From positions 558,001 to 622,000 of the forward strand of contig NZ_QXGL01000001.1 in assembly GCF_003951095.1 (NCBI RefSeq): a stretch of 64,000 nt of DNA, read 5' to 3'. Made by a program: the position numbers and the translations under genes. This document shows, piece after piece, positions 8,850-18,980 of this stretch (its first letter is position 1; each line of letters begins with the position of its first letter). This DNA is from Bifidobacterium goeldii (lineage in GTDB: Bacteria; Actinomycetota; Actinomycetes; Actinomycetales; Bifidobacteriaceae). Below the pieces are notes generated by a model. The model ran no database searches. It saw only the letters and a list, made by a program, of their open reading frames with translations, and was not told the DNA's origin.

Positions 8850-9359
8850 TTACGCCTCAAGCGAGTCAAGATAGTCAGCAACTAAACGCAGCATTTGTGC
8901 AGTGCTCACACCCAGCGATTCAGCGATCGAACTAAGCAATTCTGAACTTGCTTCCTTTTGACCACGCTCCACTTCAGACAGGTATCCAAGCGACACCCCG
9001 GCCTTTTCACTCACTTCACGCAAGGTCTTGCCGTCACGCGTACGCAAATCGCGCAGCACGTGGCCGATAGCTTCGCGCAGCGAAACATCCTTAGCCTCTG
9101 GAGTGCTCTGCACACTACGTACTGCTGCGCGCGGCTTCGTCTCGAAGGAATCCTCCGCCATACGCATACGCTCAAGTTCAGCTTGACGCTCATCCTTCGC
9201 CTTCTTGGCAGCGCGAGCACGCAATACCTGCTGTTGAGCAAACAGTACCGCCCTACGCTGTGCTGGGGTCAGATCGCGCATGCGCGCGGTGCCGGGTTGT
9301 ACCCTTTGCGGGATGGTGGTCGTCTCCATGCGTTCGCTGGTTCGAGTCATCGTATCCAT
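8850..9359 (-). CDS. clgR: ClgR-type transcriptional regulator
   Basis: ClgR is an XRE/HTH_3 family activator of Clp protease genes and related stress genes in actinobacteria, including bifidobacteria. In this 169-residue product the helix-turn-helix lies in the C-terminal half ([28 protein letters not shown]...), with the family signature [17 protein letters not shown]. About 95 preceding residues are charged and rich in Arg, Ala and Gln, longer than in the shortest ClgR proteins. The ATG at 9359 has a strong AAAGGGGAG site. Its place between cinA and recA is the standard actinobacterial one. Confidence 0.88.
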   Translation of the reverse strand: MDTMTRTSERMETTTIPQRVQPGTARMRDLTPAQRRAVLFAQQQVLRARAAKKAKDERQAELERMRMAEDSFETKPRAAVRSVQSTPEAKDVSLREAIGHVLRDLRTRDGKTLREVSEKAGVSLGYLSEVERGQKEASSELLSSIAESLGVSTAQMLRLVADYLDSLEA

Positions 9360-9429
9360 GTCTGACTCCCCTTTCGTGTTGTTCATATCGTTCAAGCGTT
9401 CCACTATGACCAACACGACCAGGCGCAGA

Positions 9430-9975
9430 TTATTCCTGTGAATCCACTGTGAGTTGGCTCACTATCTCCATAAGGCGCAATACGGTGAGCTCACGCACAT
9501 CCTCGCGCGAACCATGCAAACGCAGTTCGTATGCCGCACACAAGTCCGTACCGGATGGCGCAGCAATGGCCGGAATACTCACGCCCACATACACTAATCC
9601 GGCGGGCTTGTCACCATCAGGACCAGGACCAGCTACTCCTGTTGTCGACAAACCAATCACACCACAATATGCAGGTTGCGTATACAACCGTGCTGTATTG
9701 CGCGCCATCTGCCGAGCCACTTCAGGGTGCACTGCACCTTCACGCTCAAGCAAGCTGCGATCAACACCTAATATGGACGCTTTTGCTGCAATGTCATACG
9801 TCACTGCTGAGCCAAGGAACACGCGAGACGCGCCAGGAATACGCACGAATGCATCCGCAAGCAACCCGCCAGTCAGTGACTCAGCGCAAGCGATTTTTAT
9901 ATCGCGCGCCTGGCACCACGCCAGTATGCGAGCTGCTCGCTCATCGCGCGACAGAGCATTTGCCTTATCAGGCAT
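9430..9975 (-). CDS. cinA: CinA C-terminal domain protein, nicotinamide-nucleotide amidohydrolase type
   Basis: The single-domain CinA-C (PncC) enzymes deamidate nicotinamide mononucleotide. The 181-residue product carries the signatures [51 protein letters not shown], and [21 protein letters not shown]. The N-terminal molybdopterin-binding-like domain of full-length CinA is absent, as is usual in this context. The ATG at 9975 overlaps the end of pgsA by 8 bp, which suggests translational coupling. A slightly longer frame to 10002 lacks support. A role in NMN recycling fits with the niacin uptake genes elsewhere in the window, though that link is inference. Confidence 0.88.
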   Translation of the reverse strand: MPDKANALSRDERAARILAWCQARDIKIACAESLTGGLLADAFVRIPGASRVFLGSAVTYDIAAKASILGVDRSLLEREGAVHPEVARQMARNTARLYTQPAYCGVIGLSTTGVAGPGPDGDKPAGLVYVGVSIPAIAAPSGTDLCAAYELRLHGSREDVRELTVLRLMEIVSQLTVDSQE

Positions 9976-10639
9976 TTGCGTTGCTCTTCTTGCGGCCAGC
10001 AAACGTGTTGACGAGATACAGAATGCCCGAGTACAGGCACAATGCCAACGCCACGTAAATAAACACGTATGTCAGCACGTAGTAGATTGTCATCCACATC
10101 GGCACAGTCTGTGCTGCGTTGAGATGCCACACCGGCAGCAGCAGCATAGCCAAACCAATGCACTGGAACAGAGTCTTCAGCTTGCCAGGCCACGCCGCAG
10201 CAATGACCTTGCCACCGGTGTCAATAACGAAGAAGCGCATCACCGTAATGCCGATTTCGCGCACGAGGAAGAGAATAGTTACCCACCAGCCAATTTCACT
10301 GAACACCGAAGCAACGATCAATGTTGAACAAGTCAGCAGCTTGTCAGCGATCGGGTCCATGAGTTTGCCAAGCTCAGTGACTTGGTTGAACGTGCGCGCC
10401 ATCCAACCGTCAATTTTATCGGTCGAAGCAGCAACAATAAACAGTATTGCAGCCGCCCAACGCAGTGCAATATTATTCGCGCCCCACGCACCGGCAGCAA
10501 TATCAAGGCCAAGAAACACCAGCACTAGGACAATGCGGGTGTACGTGACCAGATTCGGCGGCGCGTTCCAGCCATCGAACAGCGATGTCTTCGAAGTTTC
10601 TTGACGTTCCTTCATGTCTGTAGCCATAGTGTTCACCAT
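9968..10639 (-). CDS. pgsA: CDP-diacylglycerol-glycerol-3-phosphate 3-phosphatidyltransferase
   Basis: This membrane enzyme makes phosphatidylglycerophosphate, the first committed step of phosphatidylglycerol and cardiolipin synthesis. The 223-residue product has the CDP-alcohol phosphotransferase motif (D-x2-D-G-x2-A-R-x8-G-x3-D-x3-D), seen as DKIDGWMARTFNQVTELG followed by KLMDPIADK around residues 72-100. About five membrane segments are visible. Two start codons, ATG 10639 and ATG 10627, are possible and neither has an ideal ribosome binding site; the longer form is given. It overlaps cinA and lies 76 bp after ftsK. Confidence 0.92.
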   Translation of the reverse strand: MVNTMATDMKERQETSKTSLFDGWNAPPNLVTYTRIVLVLVFLGLDIAAGAWGANNIALRWAAAILFIVAASTDKIDGWMARTFNQVTELGKLMDPIADKLLTCSTLIVASVFSEIGWWVTILFLVREIGITVMRFFVIDTGGKVIAAAWPGKLKTLFQCIGLAMLLLPVWHLNAAQTVPMWMTIYYVLTYVFIYVALALCLYSGILYLVNTFAGRKKSNANA

Positions 10640-10715
10640 ACCCTCACGTTGCTACGTTGAATGAGTATCAGCTGACAATCGTCAGGAAAACCGCCGATAC
10701 CATCGGTCACTGTGC

Positions 10716-13673
10716 TCACTCGTCTTGCCTTGGCAAAGCTGCTTGTGAGTCTGCCGCCCCCGCACTAGCACTGCCAGAGTGAATCGAACTGGTTTCTCCT
10801 CGAATAAAGGCAAGGACTGCCGGCAAATCTTGCGGCTGTACCAACACTTGGCGTGCTTTAGAGCCTTCCGATGGGCCAACAACACCGCGCGATTCCAGCA
10901 AATCCATAAGACGGCCTGCTTTTGCGAAGCCGACACGCAGCTTGCGTTGCAGCATTGATGTGGAACCAAACTGTGTGGTGACTACCAGTTCAGCCGCCTG
11001 CAGCAACACGTCAAGATCATCACCGATATCCTCATCCGGCTCAACAGCAGCCTTTTCTGCTTCCTTGGCCATCTGCTCAATATCTTCGCGATAATGCGGT
11101 TTGCGTTGCGTGCGCACAAATTCGACCGCTTTGCGAATCTCCGACTCGTTCACCCACGAGCCCTGCACACGAATTGGCTTCATCGAGCCCATCGGCAGGA
11201 ACAAAGCGTCACCCTGGCCGATCAGCGTCTCAGCGCCTACCGAGTCGAGAATAACGCGCGAATCAGTAGCCGACGACGTTGCAAATGCGAGCCTTGAAGG
11301 AATATTGGCCTTAATCAGACCAGTGACCACGTCAACGGATGGGCGCTGCGTGGCGAGCACCAGGTGTACGCCAGCGGCTCGCGCCAACTGCGTAATGCGC
11401 TGAATAGAGCTTTCCACGTCGTTTTTGGCGACCATCATAAGATCAGCCATCTCGTCGACAACAACCAGCAGATACGGGTATGGAGCAACCTTGCGGTTTG
11501 AACCGGCTGGAGCATGCACCTTGCCAGCGCGTACTGCCTCGTTAAAGTCTTTGACGTGGCGGAATCCGAAGAACTGCAAGTCGTCATAGCGCGCATCCAT
11601 CTCCTTAACCACCCATTCGAGAGCTTGAGCAGCCTTCTTCGGATCGGTGATAATCGGCGTTAGTAGATGCGGAATACCCGCGTACGCACTTAATTCGACA
11701 CGCTTCGGGTCGACCATGATCAGTCGCACTTGCTCAGGAGTCGCGCGCATAATAATCGACATCAGCATTGAGTTAATAAAACTCGACTTACCTGAACCAG
11801 TTGCACCAGCAACCAACAAATGCGGCATCTTCGTTAAGTCAGCCGTGACGAAATGGCCTTCAACGTCTTTGCCAACACCAGCAAGCATCGGGTTGGGATC
11901 GTTCATTGCCTTATCAGAACGCAACACGTCACCCAAGTGGACGATTTCGCGATCGTCGTTCGGAATTTCGATACCGATAGCGGACTTACCGGGAATTGGC
12001 GACAGAATACGCACGTCAGAGCTAGCAACCGCATACGCAATATTGCGCTGCAAGTTGGTAACCTTCTCGACTTTAACGCCAGGGCCAAGCTCAACCTCGT
12101 ACTGCGTAACCGAAGGGCCGCGCAGGAAGCCAACAACTTTCGCGTCCACGTTGAACTGCTGGAACGTGGAGGTCAGCGCGCGGATAACGCGATCGTTAGC
12201 CGGGGTGCGCACAGCGTGCGGTTGACCATGCGACAGCATATTCAAATCCGGCAACTGATACGGCGCATCCGGAATACTGCCCGCTTGCTCGTCATCAGCA
12301 TTCGGATTCATGTCTTCGCCACTGTTCGCGCTGCCAGCCGGCACATCTGCTGCGCTTGAAGATCCAGCAGGCACAACGCTCGGCACTGCACCTGGTACTG
12401 CGCTCGGTACTGCGCTCGGCACACTTGACGACACAGTACGCGGCTGTGTTGGTACTACTGCAGCCGATCCGCTGCCGCCAACAGCTGGCATAGCCGCCCA
12501 CGGATCAGCAGACGGCCCGGGCATTGCTACCGTACCGGAAGATGCTACTGGTACCGGCGCGTTTGCAGACCCAGCCCCCATCGGTAGTGTGCCATCTGGA
12601 TCAGATGCCCAGCTAGCCGCATTATCATCCCCGACAGTGGAAGAAACTGTGCGTGGCACAACACCACCGTGTTCATCCAATGTAGTTTCAGCTGCCTGAC
12701 CGTGACGGCTAGCTGCACTGGTGAACGGATCATCGCCGGCGTAACGCTCCAAAGCAGTATCATCATCCTGCTTGCTGCCACGACGCCAATGAAACAGTCG
12801 AGCAAAGAAGCTTTCTTTTACCGGGCTATCAGCGCTCTCAGCCTCAGTTTCATCACTGCCATCATGTGCGGGCACGCCTTCGGCAAATGCGAGCGTATCG
12901 TCACCAACGCGCACTTCATTGGGGAACTGGTCGCTATCCTCATCGCTACTGCCTCTATGACCTGTTTTTTCAGGCATAGCGCCACTGATTGTTGCAACCA
13001 ACGCACGCGCTCGCTCAGGAACCTCATTGACATGCGTGCGGGTGATCATCAGCAGCGAAAACAGGCCAACAACGACGAAAATAATGACCGCGAACACCTT
13101 GGACAATCCCCAAGCGAGCGGCGAACCCAAGAAGAATCCAAACAAACCGCCAGCGTTTTGCAAAATACGAATGTCAAAAACGCGCGCGTCAGAGGCGATA
13201 ATCACATCCAAAATCGAACAGATTGACCACAACAGCAGTGTCCAACCGGTAACTACACGCGGATTGTCAGAATCTTTGCCGCTATTGCGCATCAACCGAA
13301 CAGCAACAATAACCAGCAGTACCGGTAATACCACGCTCATTACGCCCAAAACGCCAGACGAGAATGAGTGCAACACGCGCCCAATCACACCGTTCACACG
13401 GAACCATTCGGAAGCGCAAAACAGTACAGCGAGCACAATGAGCAGGAAGCACAAGCCATCACGGCGGTACACCGGATCATATTCACCCACGCCGGTAATA
13501 GAACGCACCAATGATCCGAAAGCACGCGGAATCGCGAGAAGTACCTTCTTCCACATGGGTTCTGGTTCGCGCGGATCCTGCCCACCGCCGTCGCGAGAAC
13601 TCCCCCGCGACGACCGCGTGCGAGAGCGGGAATCAGAGGATCGATTATCTGATGAGGATGCTGTACGTGCCAT
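10716..13673 (-). CDS. ftsK: DNA translocase FtsK/SpoIIIE
   Basis: FtsK is a septum-anchored DNA pump that clears chromosome ends during division. The 985-residue product has a Ser/Arg-rich cytosolic N-terminus, about four membrane segments (residues ~70-210), a long low-complexity linker to about residue 480, and the RecA-like motor. The motor has Walker [13 protein letters not shown] near residue 624 and Walker [15 protein letters not shown] near 738. The gamma winged-helix domain follows at the C-terminus ([20 protein letters not shown], then [20 protein letters not shown]). The linker contains a short tandem repeat of Ala-Val-Pro-Ser units (12-bp DNA repeat near 12390-12420). XerC- and XerD-type recombinases, its usual partners, are encoded elsewhere in the window. 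Confidence 0.96.
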   Translation of the reverse strand: MARTASSSDNRSSDSRSRTRSSRGSSRDGGGQDPREPEPMWKKVLLAIPRAFGSLVRSITGVGEYDPVYRRDGLCFLLIVLAVLFCASEWFRVNGVIGRVLHSFSSGVLGVMSVVLPVLLVIVAVRLMRNSGKDSDNPRVVTGWTLLLWSICSILDVIIASDARVFDIRILQNAGGLFGFFLGSPLAWGLSKVFAVIIFVVVGLFSLLMITRTHVNEVPERARALVATISGAMPEKTGHRGSSDEDSDQFPNEVRVGDDTLAFAEGVPAHDGSDETEAESADSPVKESFFARLFHWRRGSKQDDDTALERYAGDDPFTSAASRHGQAAETTLDEHGGVVPRTVSSTVGDDNAASWASDPDGTLPMGAGSANAPVPVASSGTVAMPGPSADPWAAMPAVGGSGSAAVVPTQPRTVSSSVPSAVPSAVPGAVPSVVPAGSSSAADVPAGSANSGEDMNPNADDEQAGSIPDAPYQLPDLNMLSHGQPHAVRTPANDRVIRALTSTFQQFNVDAKVVGFLRGPSVTQYEVELGPGVKVEKVTNLQRNIAYAVASSDVRILSPIPGKSAIGIEIPNDDREIVHLGDVLRSDKAMNDPNPMLAGVGKDVEGHFVTADLTKMPHLLVAGATGSGKSSFINSMLMSIIMRATPEQVRLIMVDPKRVELSAYAGIPHLLTPIITDPKKAAQALEWVVKEMDARYDDLQFFGFRHVKDFNEAVRAGKVHAPAGSNRKVAPYPYLLVVVDEMADLMMVAKNDVESSIQRITQLARAAGVHLVLATQRPSVDVVTGLIKANIPSRLAFATSSATDSRVILDSVGAETLIGQGDALFLPMGSMKPIRVQGSWVNESEIRKAVEFVRTQRKPHYREDIEQMAKEAEKAAVEPDEDIGDDLDVLLQAAELVVTTQFGSTSMLQRKLRVGFAKAGRLMDLLESRGVVGPSEGSKARQVLVQPQDLPAVLAFIRGETSSIHSGSASAGAADSQAALPRQDE

Positions 13674-13766
13674 AACGCTTCAGATTCTACCCATCACCCA
13701 TCACTTTACGCCGACGATGTGCGTCAAAAGCGCACAATTCACCTCCAACGCATGTACCATCTAACT

Positions 13767-14555
13767 ATGACTCCAGCCGAACGTGCGAGCGCAGTCGCAT
13801 TCTCTCTTCACAACTGCGCATTGGAATCGATGAGGCCGGGCGAAGCAACGATGCGCGCCGCGGCCTGCTACGAGCGCGGTGAAGTGGACGTGCTCGGACT
13901 CATCGACACTGCCGATCGGGAGACGTCTGGCATTGTGAACGGGCGACTTGCTGATGGCAGTCTCGACGATCATGCAACCGATCATGCGAGCAGCGTGTTT
14001 GCGCGCACGGTACTCCTTGCTGAACGCCGTTGGAATCCAACCGGAGACTTACACGAGCTCATTGCTATTCATACAGCATTGTTTGAAGGCGTGTTTTCGG
14101 ACGCTGGTCATTTGCGCACATCGAATGTGACACGCGAAGTGACAAGCGATCGAGCACGTGCAAAGAATCCGGAAGCGTTTTTCCCTGCGCAGCTCATCGA
14201 AACCGGCGCGCTCAATATCGCCACAGAGCTAGCTGAGAAGCATAATCTCAACAATCTTGATCGTGACGATTTCACGCACGCGCTCGCGTACGTGTACGAC
14301 GAACTCGGTTACCTGCATCCCTTCAAGGGTGGTAATGCGATGACATTGCGCATTTTTGCTTCTCGACTCGCGCATGATGCCGGTTGGGATCTTGACTGGG
14401 GTACCGTGACGCGCGAATCGTATAAAGCAGCGAAATTGCGCGCGTATCAGGGTGATATCAGCGGTTTCGAACGAATGTTTGCCACGATTGTGCGTCCGGC
14501 GAATCCAACGCGTATTTTCCTGATTGCTGGATGGGAGCAAGGTCCCGCACACTGA
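13767..14555 (+). CDS. Fic-domain protein with a degenerate catalytic motif
   Basis: Fic proteins usually transfer AMP to Ser, Thr or Tyr of target proteins. This 262-residue protein has the Fic fold in sequence (ELIAIHTALFEGVFSDAGHLR, then DDFTHALAYVYDELGYLHPF). Its core motif near residue 184 is HPFKGGNAMTLR rather than HPFx(D/E)GNGRxxR. The metal-binding acid is Gly and the first Arg is Met, while the catalytic His and the second Arg remain. A candidate inhibitory motif near residue 52 reads TSGIVNG, with Val where autoinhibited Fic proteins have Glu. Activity is therefore doubtful. The ATG at 13767 has no ribosome binding site but a TACCAT -10-like box ends 6 bp before it, consistent with a leaderless mRNA. 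No antitoxin gene is adjacent. Confidence 0.82.
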   Translation: MTPAERASAVAFSLHNCALESMRPGEATMRAAACYERGEVDVLGLIDTADRETSGIVNGRLADGSLDDHATDHASSVFARTVLLAERRWNPTGDLHELIAIHTALFEGVFSDAGHLRTSNVTREVTSDRARAKNPEAFFPAQLIETGALNIATELAEKHNLNNLDRDDFTHALAYVYDELGYLHPFKGGNAMTLRIFASRLAHDAGWDLDWGTVTRESYKAAKLRAYQGDISGFERMFATIVRPANPTRIFLIAGWEQGPAH

Positions 14556-14593
14556 CGGCACCTGCAGTAAGTACTCTTCAGTACCACCAACAT

Positions 14594-14635
14594 GTACAGG
14601 GTTGCAGTTCATTCCTGTGAACTGCAACCCTGTAC
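14594..14635. terminator. Bidirectional terminator between fic and miaA
   Basis: A perfect 18-bp inverted repeat (gtacagggttgcagttca and its complement) with a 6-base loop lies in the gap between two convergent genes. Confidence 0.8.
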
Positions 14636-14663
14636 CTATATTCAGCGTGTGTGTACGCGTATA

Positions 14664-15647
14664 TCAGTCGATATCGCCGAGATGATGCTGTACGTATTCG
14701 TCGGCTTGCGCGTCGATCGGATCGTAGTCACCAGCATCAGCGTGGTCAATAATGGCCATTGCTTTATCAACCAGCTGTGGGTTGAGCGCTTGCAGCCAGT
14801 GAATGCGCGGATCTCGACCAAACCAGCCCATCTGCTTGCGGGCAAGACGCTTGGTTTTTTGCGCAATATCGTAGAACGTGTACTCCATGTCACGCAGGCC
14901 GTCGAGATAGTCGATAACCTGCTGATAGCCGAGCGCACGACCGGCAGTAGCACCCAAATGCGGGCGCAAACGCTCCACTTCTTCTACGAAACCGCCTTCA
15001 AGCATGTGCTTGGTGCGAATATCAATACGCTGGTCCAACTCCTCACGCGATAAGTCAAGACCAATTTGCACGGTGGGAATCACATACCGATAATGCGGCA
15101 AGCTTGCTGAATACGGCCGTCCTGTGACCTCGATGACCTCAAGTGCGCGAATCGTACGCCGTGGATTGTGCGGGTCCATGCGCGAGGCAGCTTCAGGATC
15201 TTTGACGGCAAGCTCATCGAACAGTGCTCCCGCACCTTCGATTCGTTCGCGCTCTTCGAGTCGCTTGCGCACTTCAGGGTCAGTTCCAGGGAAAGAAATA
15301 TCGTCGATGGCGGCGCGCGCATACAAGCCCGAGCCACCTACCAGAATTGGACGAATACCGCGATCTTGCAGATCGTGAATACAGTCGCGCGCAAGCTGTT
15401 GGAAGCGCGCAACTGACATCGCTTCATCCGGATCAACAATATCGATGAGATGATGCGGTACTGCAGCCTGTTCTTCCGCTGTTGGCTTGGCGGTACCAAT
15501 ATCCATACCCCGATACATTTGATACGCATCAGCGTTCACGATTTCAGCGCGTTCTCCGCGCACCGCCAACGCTTTGGCGATGGCGATACCCAGTCCTGTT
15601 TTGCCGGACGCGGTAGGGCCGACAATCGATACGACTCGTGCTGTCAT
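14664..15647 (-). CDS. miaA: tRNA dimethylallyltransferase MiaA
   Basis: MiaA prenylates A37 of tRNAs that read UNN codons, using dimethylallyl diphosphate. The 327-residue product has the P-loop [16 protein letters not shown] at the N-terminus, the [17 protein letters not shown] substrate motif, [14 protein letters not shown], and the C-terminal [11 protein letters not shown] and [13 protein letters not shown] segments, so it is full length. It starts 5 bp after the miaB stop on the same strand. The two genes act in sequence, MiaB methylthiolating the base made by MiaA. The precursor comes from the isoprenoid pathway, whose last enzyme, IspH, is encoded at 60786-61766. Confidence 0.96.
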   Translation of the reverse strand: MTARVVSIVGPTASGKTGLGIAIAKALAVRGERAEIVNADAYQMYRGMDIGTAKPTAEEQAAVPHHLIDIVDPDEAMSVARFQQLARDCIHDLQDRGIRPILVGGSGLYARAAIDDISFPGTDPEVRKRLEERERIEGAGALFDELAVKDPEAASRMDPHNPRRTIRALEVIEVTGRPYSASLPHYRYVIPTVQIGLDLSREELDQRIDIRTKHMLEGGFVEEVERLRPHLGATAGRALGYQQVIDYLDGLRDMEYTFYDIAQKTKRLARKQMGWFGRDPRIHWLQALNPQLVDKAMAIIDHADAGDYDPIDAQADEYVQHHLGDID

Positions 15648-15652
15648 GATGG

Positions 15653-17113
15653 TTATCGCCTCACTGAATACGTTTGGCCTTGCGCTGGGTTAGGGTCAGC
15701 GATGAGATTGTGGCGGCCTGCATGCGTAACAGTTGCGGTAACAAAATCGCCGATTTGTGGCATAGGCTCACCATCAGGCACACCGATATGCACCAACACA
15801 CCAGTTTTTTCACGGCCCGTTACACGATGCGTGGCAGCATCCTTTTTGCCCGTCGTCCCCGTGATCATCACCTCAACATCACGGCCCTCGAACTTGGCAA
15901 GCTCTTCAGCAGTAATCTGCTCCTGCAACGCTACCAGTCGGTCGAAACGCTCCTGGACCACGTCATGCGGTATTTGTTCCATAGACGCAGCCGGGGTGCC
16001 CGGGCGCGGAGAATACTCAAATGTGAAGGCGGAAGAGAATCGTGCTTCACGCACAACGCGCATCGTCTCTTCAAAATCCTCGTCAGTTTCACCGGGGAAA
16101 CCCACAATAATATCCGTGGAAATCTGCGCATCCGGCATGGCTTCACGAATACGACCAAGAATGTCAAGGAATTTCGCTGAACGATACGAGCGGCGCATTG
16201 CGCGCAGAATGCGGTCAGAACCAGACTGCAGTGGGAAATGCAGTTGGTGCATAATGTTCGGTGTTTCAGCCATTGCAGCGATCACATCGTCCGTGAATGC
16301 AGCAGGATGCGGCGAAGTAAAGCGCACGCGTTCCAAGCCTTCAATGTCGCCGCATGCGCGCAGCAGCTTAGAAAACGCGTACCGGTCGCCAATACCATAG
16401 CCGAACGAGTTCACGTTCTGGCCGAGCAGCGTAACCTCTTTGGCACCGTTATCCACGCATTGGCGAATTTCAGCAAGAATATCGCCCGGGCGACGATCAT
16501 GTTCCTTACCGCGCGTGGTCGGCACGATGCAGAACGTGCACGTATTGTTGCAGCCGATCGAAATTGACACCCAGCTGGAGACGCGCGAGGCGCGGGCGGT
16601 CGGCAACTGGCTAGGGAAATAATCCAGATGGTCAACCACGTCAACCTGCGGTTCACCAATCATGCGCGCGCGATCAAGCAGCTGCGGCAGAGAGCCAATG
16701 TTCTTCGTACCGAACACTGCATCTACCCATGGCGCTTTCTTTGCGATCTTCTGACGATCAAGCTGCGCCATGCACCCGCCTACTGCGATTTGCAGGTTCG
16801 GCCGCTCACGCTTCATCTGCGCCCACAAGCCGATCGTGCCATACATACGCTCAGCAGCGTTTTCGCGCACTGCGCACGTGTTCATCACGATCAGGTCAAT
16901 ATCTTTGTCAATCACCTGATCTTCAGTCGCTGGCACATAACCGTCTGCTTCAAGTACGCCAGCAATACGTTCGGAATCATGCACATTCATCTGGCATCCG
17001 AGCGTGTGCACATAGTACACGCCCTTGCCACGGTTTGGCATTGCGGCAGCATCAGCCGCTGGTTCAGCCAGTTTTGAGGCGCGTTCAGCCTCGGTCATCA
17101 TGTCTTCATTCAT
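15653..17113 (-). CDS. miaB: tRNA-2-methylthio-N6-dimethylallyladenosine synthase MiaB
   Basis: MiaB is a radical-SAM methylthiotransferase acting on i6A37 of tRNA. The 486-residue product contains the N-terminal UPF0004 domain with three cluster cysteines ([24 protein letters not shown]), the radical-SAM motif GCNNTCTFC near residue 185, SLGW-type substrate motifs such as [12 protein letters not shown] and [16 protein letters not shown], and a C-terminal TRAM domain. The ATG at 17113 is chosen because the longer frame to 17152 is unsupported. About 40 residues precede the conserved [10 protein letters not shown], a moderate extension. Confidence 0.96.
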   Translation of the reverse strand: MNEDMMTEAERASKLAEPAADAAAMPNRGKGVYYVHTLGCQMNVHDSERIAGVLEADGYVPATEDQVIDKDIDLIVMNTCAVRENAAERMYGTIGLWAQMKRERPNLQIAVGGCMAQLDRQKIAKKAPWVDAVFGTKNIGSLPQLLDRARMIGEPQVDVVDHLDYFPSQLPTARASRVSSWVSISIGCNNTCTFCIVPTTRGKEHDRRPGDILAEIRQCVDNGAKEVTLLGQNVNSFGYGIGDRYAFSKLLRACGDIEGLERVRFTSPHPAAFTDDVIAAMAETPNIMHQLHFPLQSGSDRILRAMRRSYRSAKFLDILGRIREAMPDAQISTDIIVGFPGETDEDFEETMRVVREARFSSAFTFEYSPRPGTPAASMEQIPHDVVQERFDRLVALQEQITAEELAKFEGRDVEVMITGTTGKKDAATHRVTGREKTGVLVHIGVPDGEPMPQIGDFVTATVTHAGRHNLIADPNPAQGQTYSVRR

Positions 17114-17216
17114 AGTTTTCCATCGTATCGATTGCCCACGCCAGAGCGTCAACCGTGTTGCGTCACGCTGGTAAGTCTGCTTCAGCGATTATTCAGGTTC
17201 AGCACACATGTGCGGT

Positions 17217-17222
17217 TACAAT
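17217..17222 (+). promoter_or_regulatory. -10 box of the small alarmone synthetase gene
   Basis: TACAAT ends 7 bases before the GTG at 17230, so transcription should start at or next to the start codon (leaderless mRNA). Confidence 0.55.
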
Positions 17223-17229
17223 ATTGACC

Positions 17230-17958
17230 GTGATACTTGACCGACAGAACCGCATCAATACCAACGATCTCAAAGCGCGACTCAAGGCTCTTGGTGGCGA
17301 GAACACCCCGTTCCCCACCGATGAGATCACTGAATTCGCTGATCTTATGCAGGTCTACGAAGGCGCAATGTATGAGATCAGTACCAAACTCGAAATTCTT
17401 GATTCTGAGTTTCAGGTTCGCTTCGCACACGACCCAATTCATCATATGGAACGGCGTTTGAAGTCGGTGAATTCGATTCTAGGCAAGTTGGAACGCAAGG
17501 GGCTGCCGCTCAATGTTGCGGCAATGCGCGATAACTTGTTCGACGTGGCTGGTATTCGTGTGATCTGCAACTACCGCGATGACGTGTACTCTGTATCGAA
17601 TTATTTGTCAGCGCAAAACGATATTTCCGTACTGCGCGTCAAGGATTACATTAAAAATCCTAAGCAAAACGGGTACCGCTCACTCCATGTGATTTATGCA
17701 GTGCCAGTGTTTCTGTCATCCGGTGCTCACTACACGCCAGTTGAAGTACAGTTCCGTACTATCGCTATGGATTATTGGGCGAGCCTTGAGCATGCATTGC
17801 GGTACAAAACTGATTTGCCTGACGCTAAGCTGACCGAGCATTCGCAAACACTGCTTGACTGTGCGCGTTCGTTGCAGAATATTGAAACGCAAATGCAGAA
17901 TATTCACCGTGATATTAACGGCGCACCACAGGCTGGCGAAGCGCCGAAAGCTGACTAA
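17230..17958 (+). CDS. Small alarmone synthetase (RelA/SpoT synthetase domain only)
   Basis: The 242-residue product is a stand-alone (p)ppGpp synthetase related to the YjbM/YwaC group. It has the synthetase core around MERRLKSVNSILGKLERKG, DNLFDVAGIRVICNYRDDVY, KDYIKNPKQNGYRSLHVIY and the acidic VEVQFRTIAMDYWASLEHAL. It lacks the HD hydrolase and the TGS/ACT regulatory domains of long RSH proteins, so it can only make the alarmone. The GTG at 17230 is favoured because a TACAAT box sits 7 bp upstream and the preceding 25 codons are not conserved. It converges on the DMT transporter gene and the two reading frames overlap by 4 bp. Confidence 0.9.
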   Translation: MILDRQNRINTNDLKARLKALGGENTPFPTDEITEFADLMQVYEGAMYEISTKLEILDSEFQVRFAHDPIHHMERRLKSVNSILGKLERKGLPLNVAAMRDNLFDVAGIRVICNYRDDVYSVSNYLSAQNDISVLRVKDYIKNPKQNGYRSLHVIYAVPVFLSSGAHYTPVEVQFRTIAMDYWASLEHALRYKTDLPDAKLTEHSQTLLDCARSLQNIETQMQNIHRDINGAPQAGEAPKAD

Positions 17959-18893
17959 CGGCTTTTTGCGCGTGTTGTAAACGGGTTTGCGGGCAGTTGT
18001 GCGAGCATCGTGCCCGCAAAAATGAGCGCGCACCCAAGGTAACCGCGCGGGGTCATCACCTCGCCGAGTAGCAATGCGCCGCCAAGCACTGAGAAGAATG
18101 ATTCCAGTGACATGACAAGGCTGGCTTGTGTTGGCGGCACCCATTGCTGGCCAACAACTTGCAATGTGTACGCGATACCAACCGAACCAATGCCTGCATA
18201 CAACACTGCTTCCCACGCTTGAGCAGCACCTGCCCAGTTCACTGATCCTTCGATGAGTGAACCTACCCAACTCAAGATGGCAGTAGTAACAAATTGCGTG
18301 AAAGACAGCACTAGTGCGTCAATACGAGACCCCAATGTGTCGATGACCAAAATATGCGCGGCAAACAGCACTGCGGTGAACAATAGCAATAGGTCGGCCA
18401 GCGTTAATGAACCGAACCCATTGGTGATGCACAGGCAATAAAAACCTACGACAGCAATCACTACTGCGATGATGGTCATCAAGTGCACGCGTCGATGCAA
18501 GAATACGAAGGCGAGCAGCGGCACCATCACAATATACAGTGCCGTAATAAATCCAGCGCGGCCAGCCGAGCGACCGTAAAGAATACCGTATTGCTGCAAG
18601 GTGCTCGCAGTGAAGAGAAATATGCCGCAGATTGCGCCGACAATGATCGGATTGGAAAGCCAGCGCGCATGATTGGCCTGTGCGCTAGCCGATACTGTCG
18701 GCGTTGCAGCGTGCTTCATCCGGCGCCATGCGAGCAAAGGAATCAGTGAAAGCGCACCAAGCGTGAATCGTGTTGCGTTGAAAAACAGTGGGGTCATCGA
18801 ATCCATGCCCTGCACTTGAGAAACAAACGCAAATCCCCAAATCAACGCGGTTAATAGCAGGCACGCGAGCCCCATCAGTTCCTGTCTCTTCAT
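17955..18893 (-). CDS. DMT superfamily (EamA) transporter
   Basis: The 312-residue protein has ten hydrophobic segments in two EamA halves, the first opening LACLLLTALIWGFAFVSQVQ and the second with ADLLLLFTAVLFAAHILVID and the closing SFFSVLGGALLLGEVMTPRG typical of the family. Family members export or import amino acids and other metabolites; the substrate cannot be told from sequence. It stands alone on its strand. Its 3' end overlaps the convergent alarmone synthetase gene by 4 bp, so there is no room for a separate terminator hairpin between them. Confidence 0.9.
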   Translation of the reverse strand: MKRQELMGLACLLLTALIWGFAFVSQVQGMDSMTPLFFNATRFTLGALSLIPLLAWRRMKHAATPTVSASAQANHARWLSNPIIVGAICGIFLFTASTLQQYGILYGRSAGRAGFITALYIVMVPLLAFVFLHRRVHLMTIIAVVIAVVGFYCLCITNGFGSLTLADLLLLFTAVLFAAHILVIDTLGSRIDALVLSFTQFVTTAILSWVGSLIEGSVNWAGAAQAWEAVLYAGIGSVGIAYTLQVVGQQWVPPTQASLVMSLESFFSVLGGALLLGEVMTPRGYLGCALIFAGTMLAQLPANPFTTRAKSR

Positions 18894-18927
18894 GAGGCAC
18901 TACGGTACCGGCGGCATGTGACGGATA

Positions 18928-18960
18928 TGAAAAAGCCCGACTACTTGAGCCGGGCTTCAT
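18928..18960 (-). terminator. Terminator of the BI-1 family gene
   Basis: On the minus strand gaagcccggct pairs with agtcgggctt and is followed by T5. It lies 20 bp after the stop codon. Confidence 0.8.
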
Positions 18961-18980
18961 CCTATGCGATTACTCGCAGG

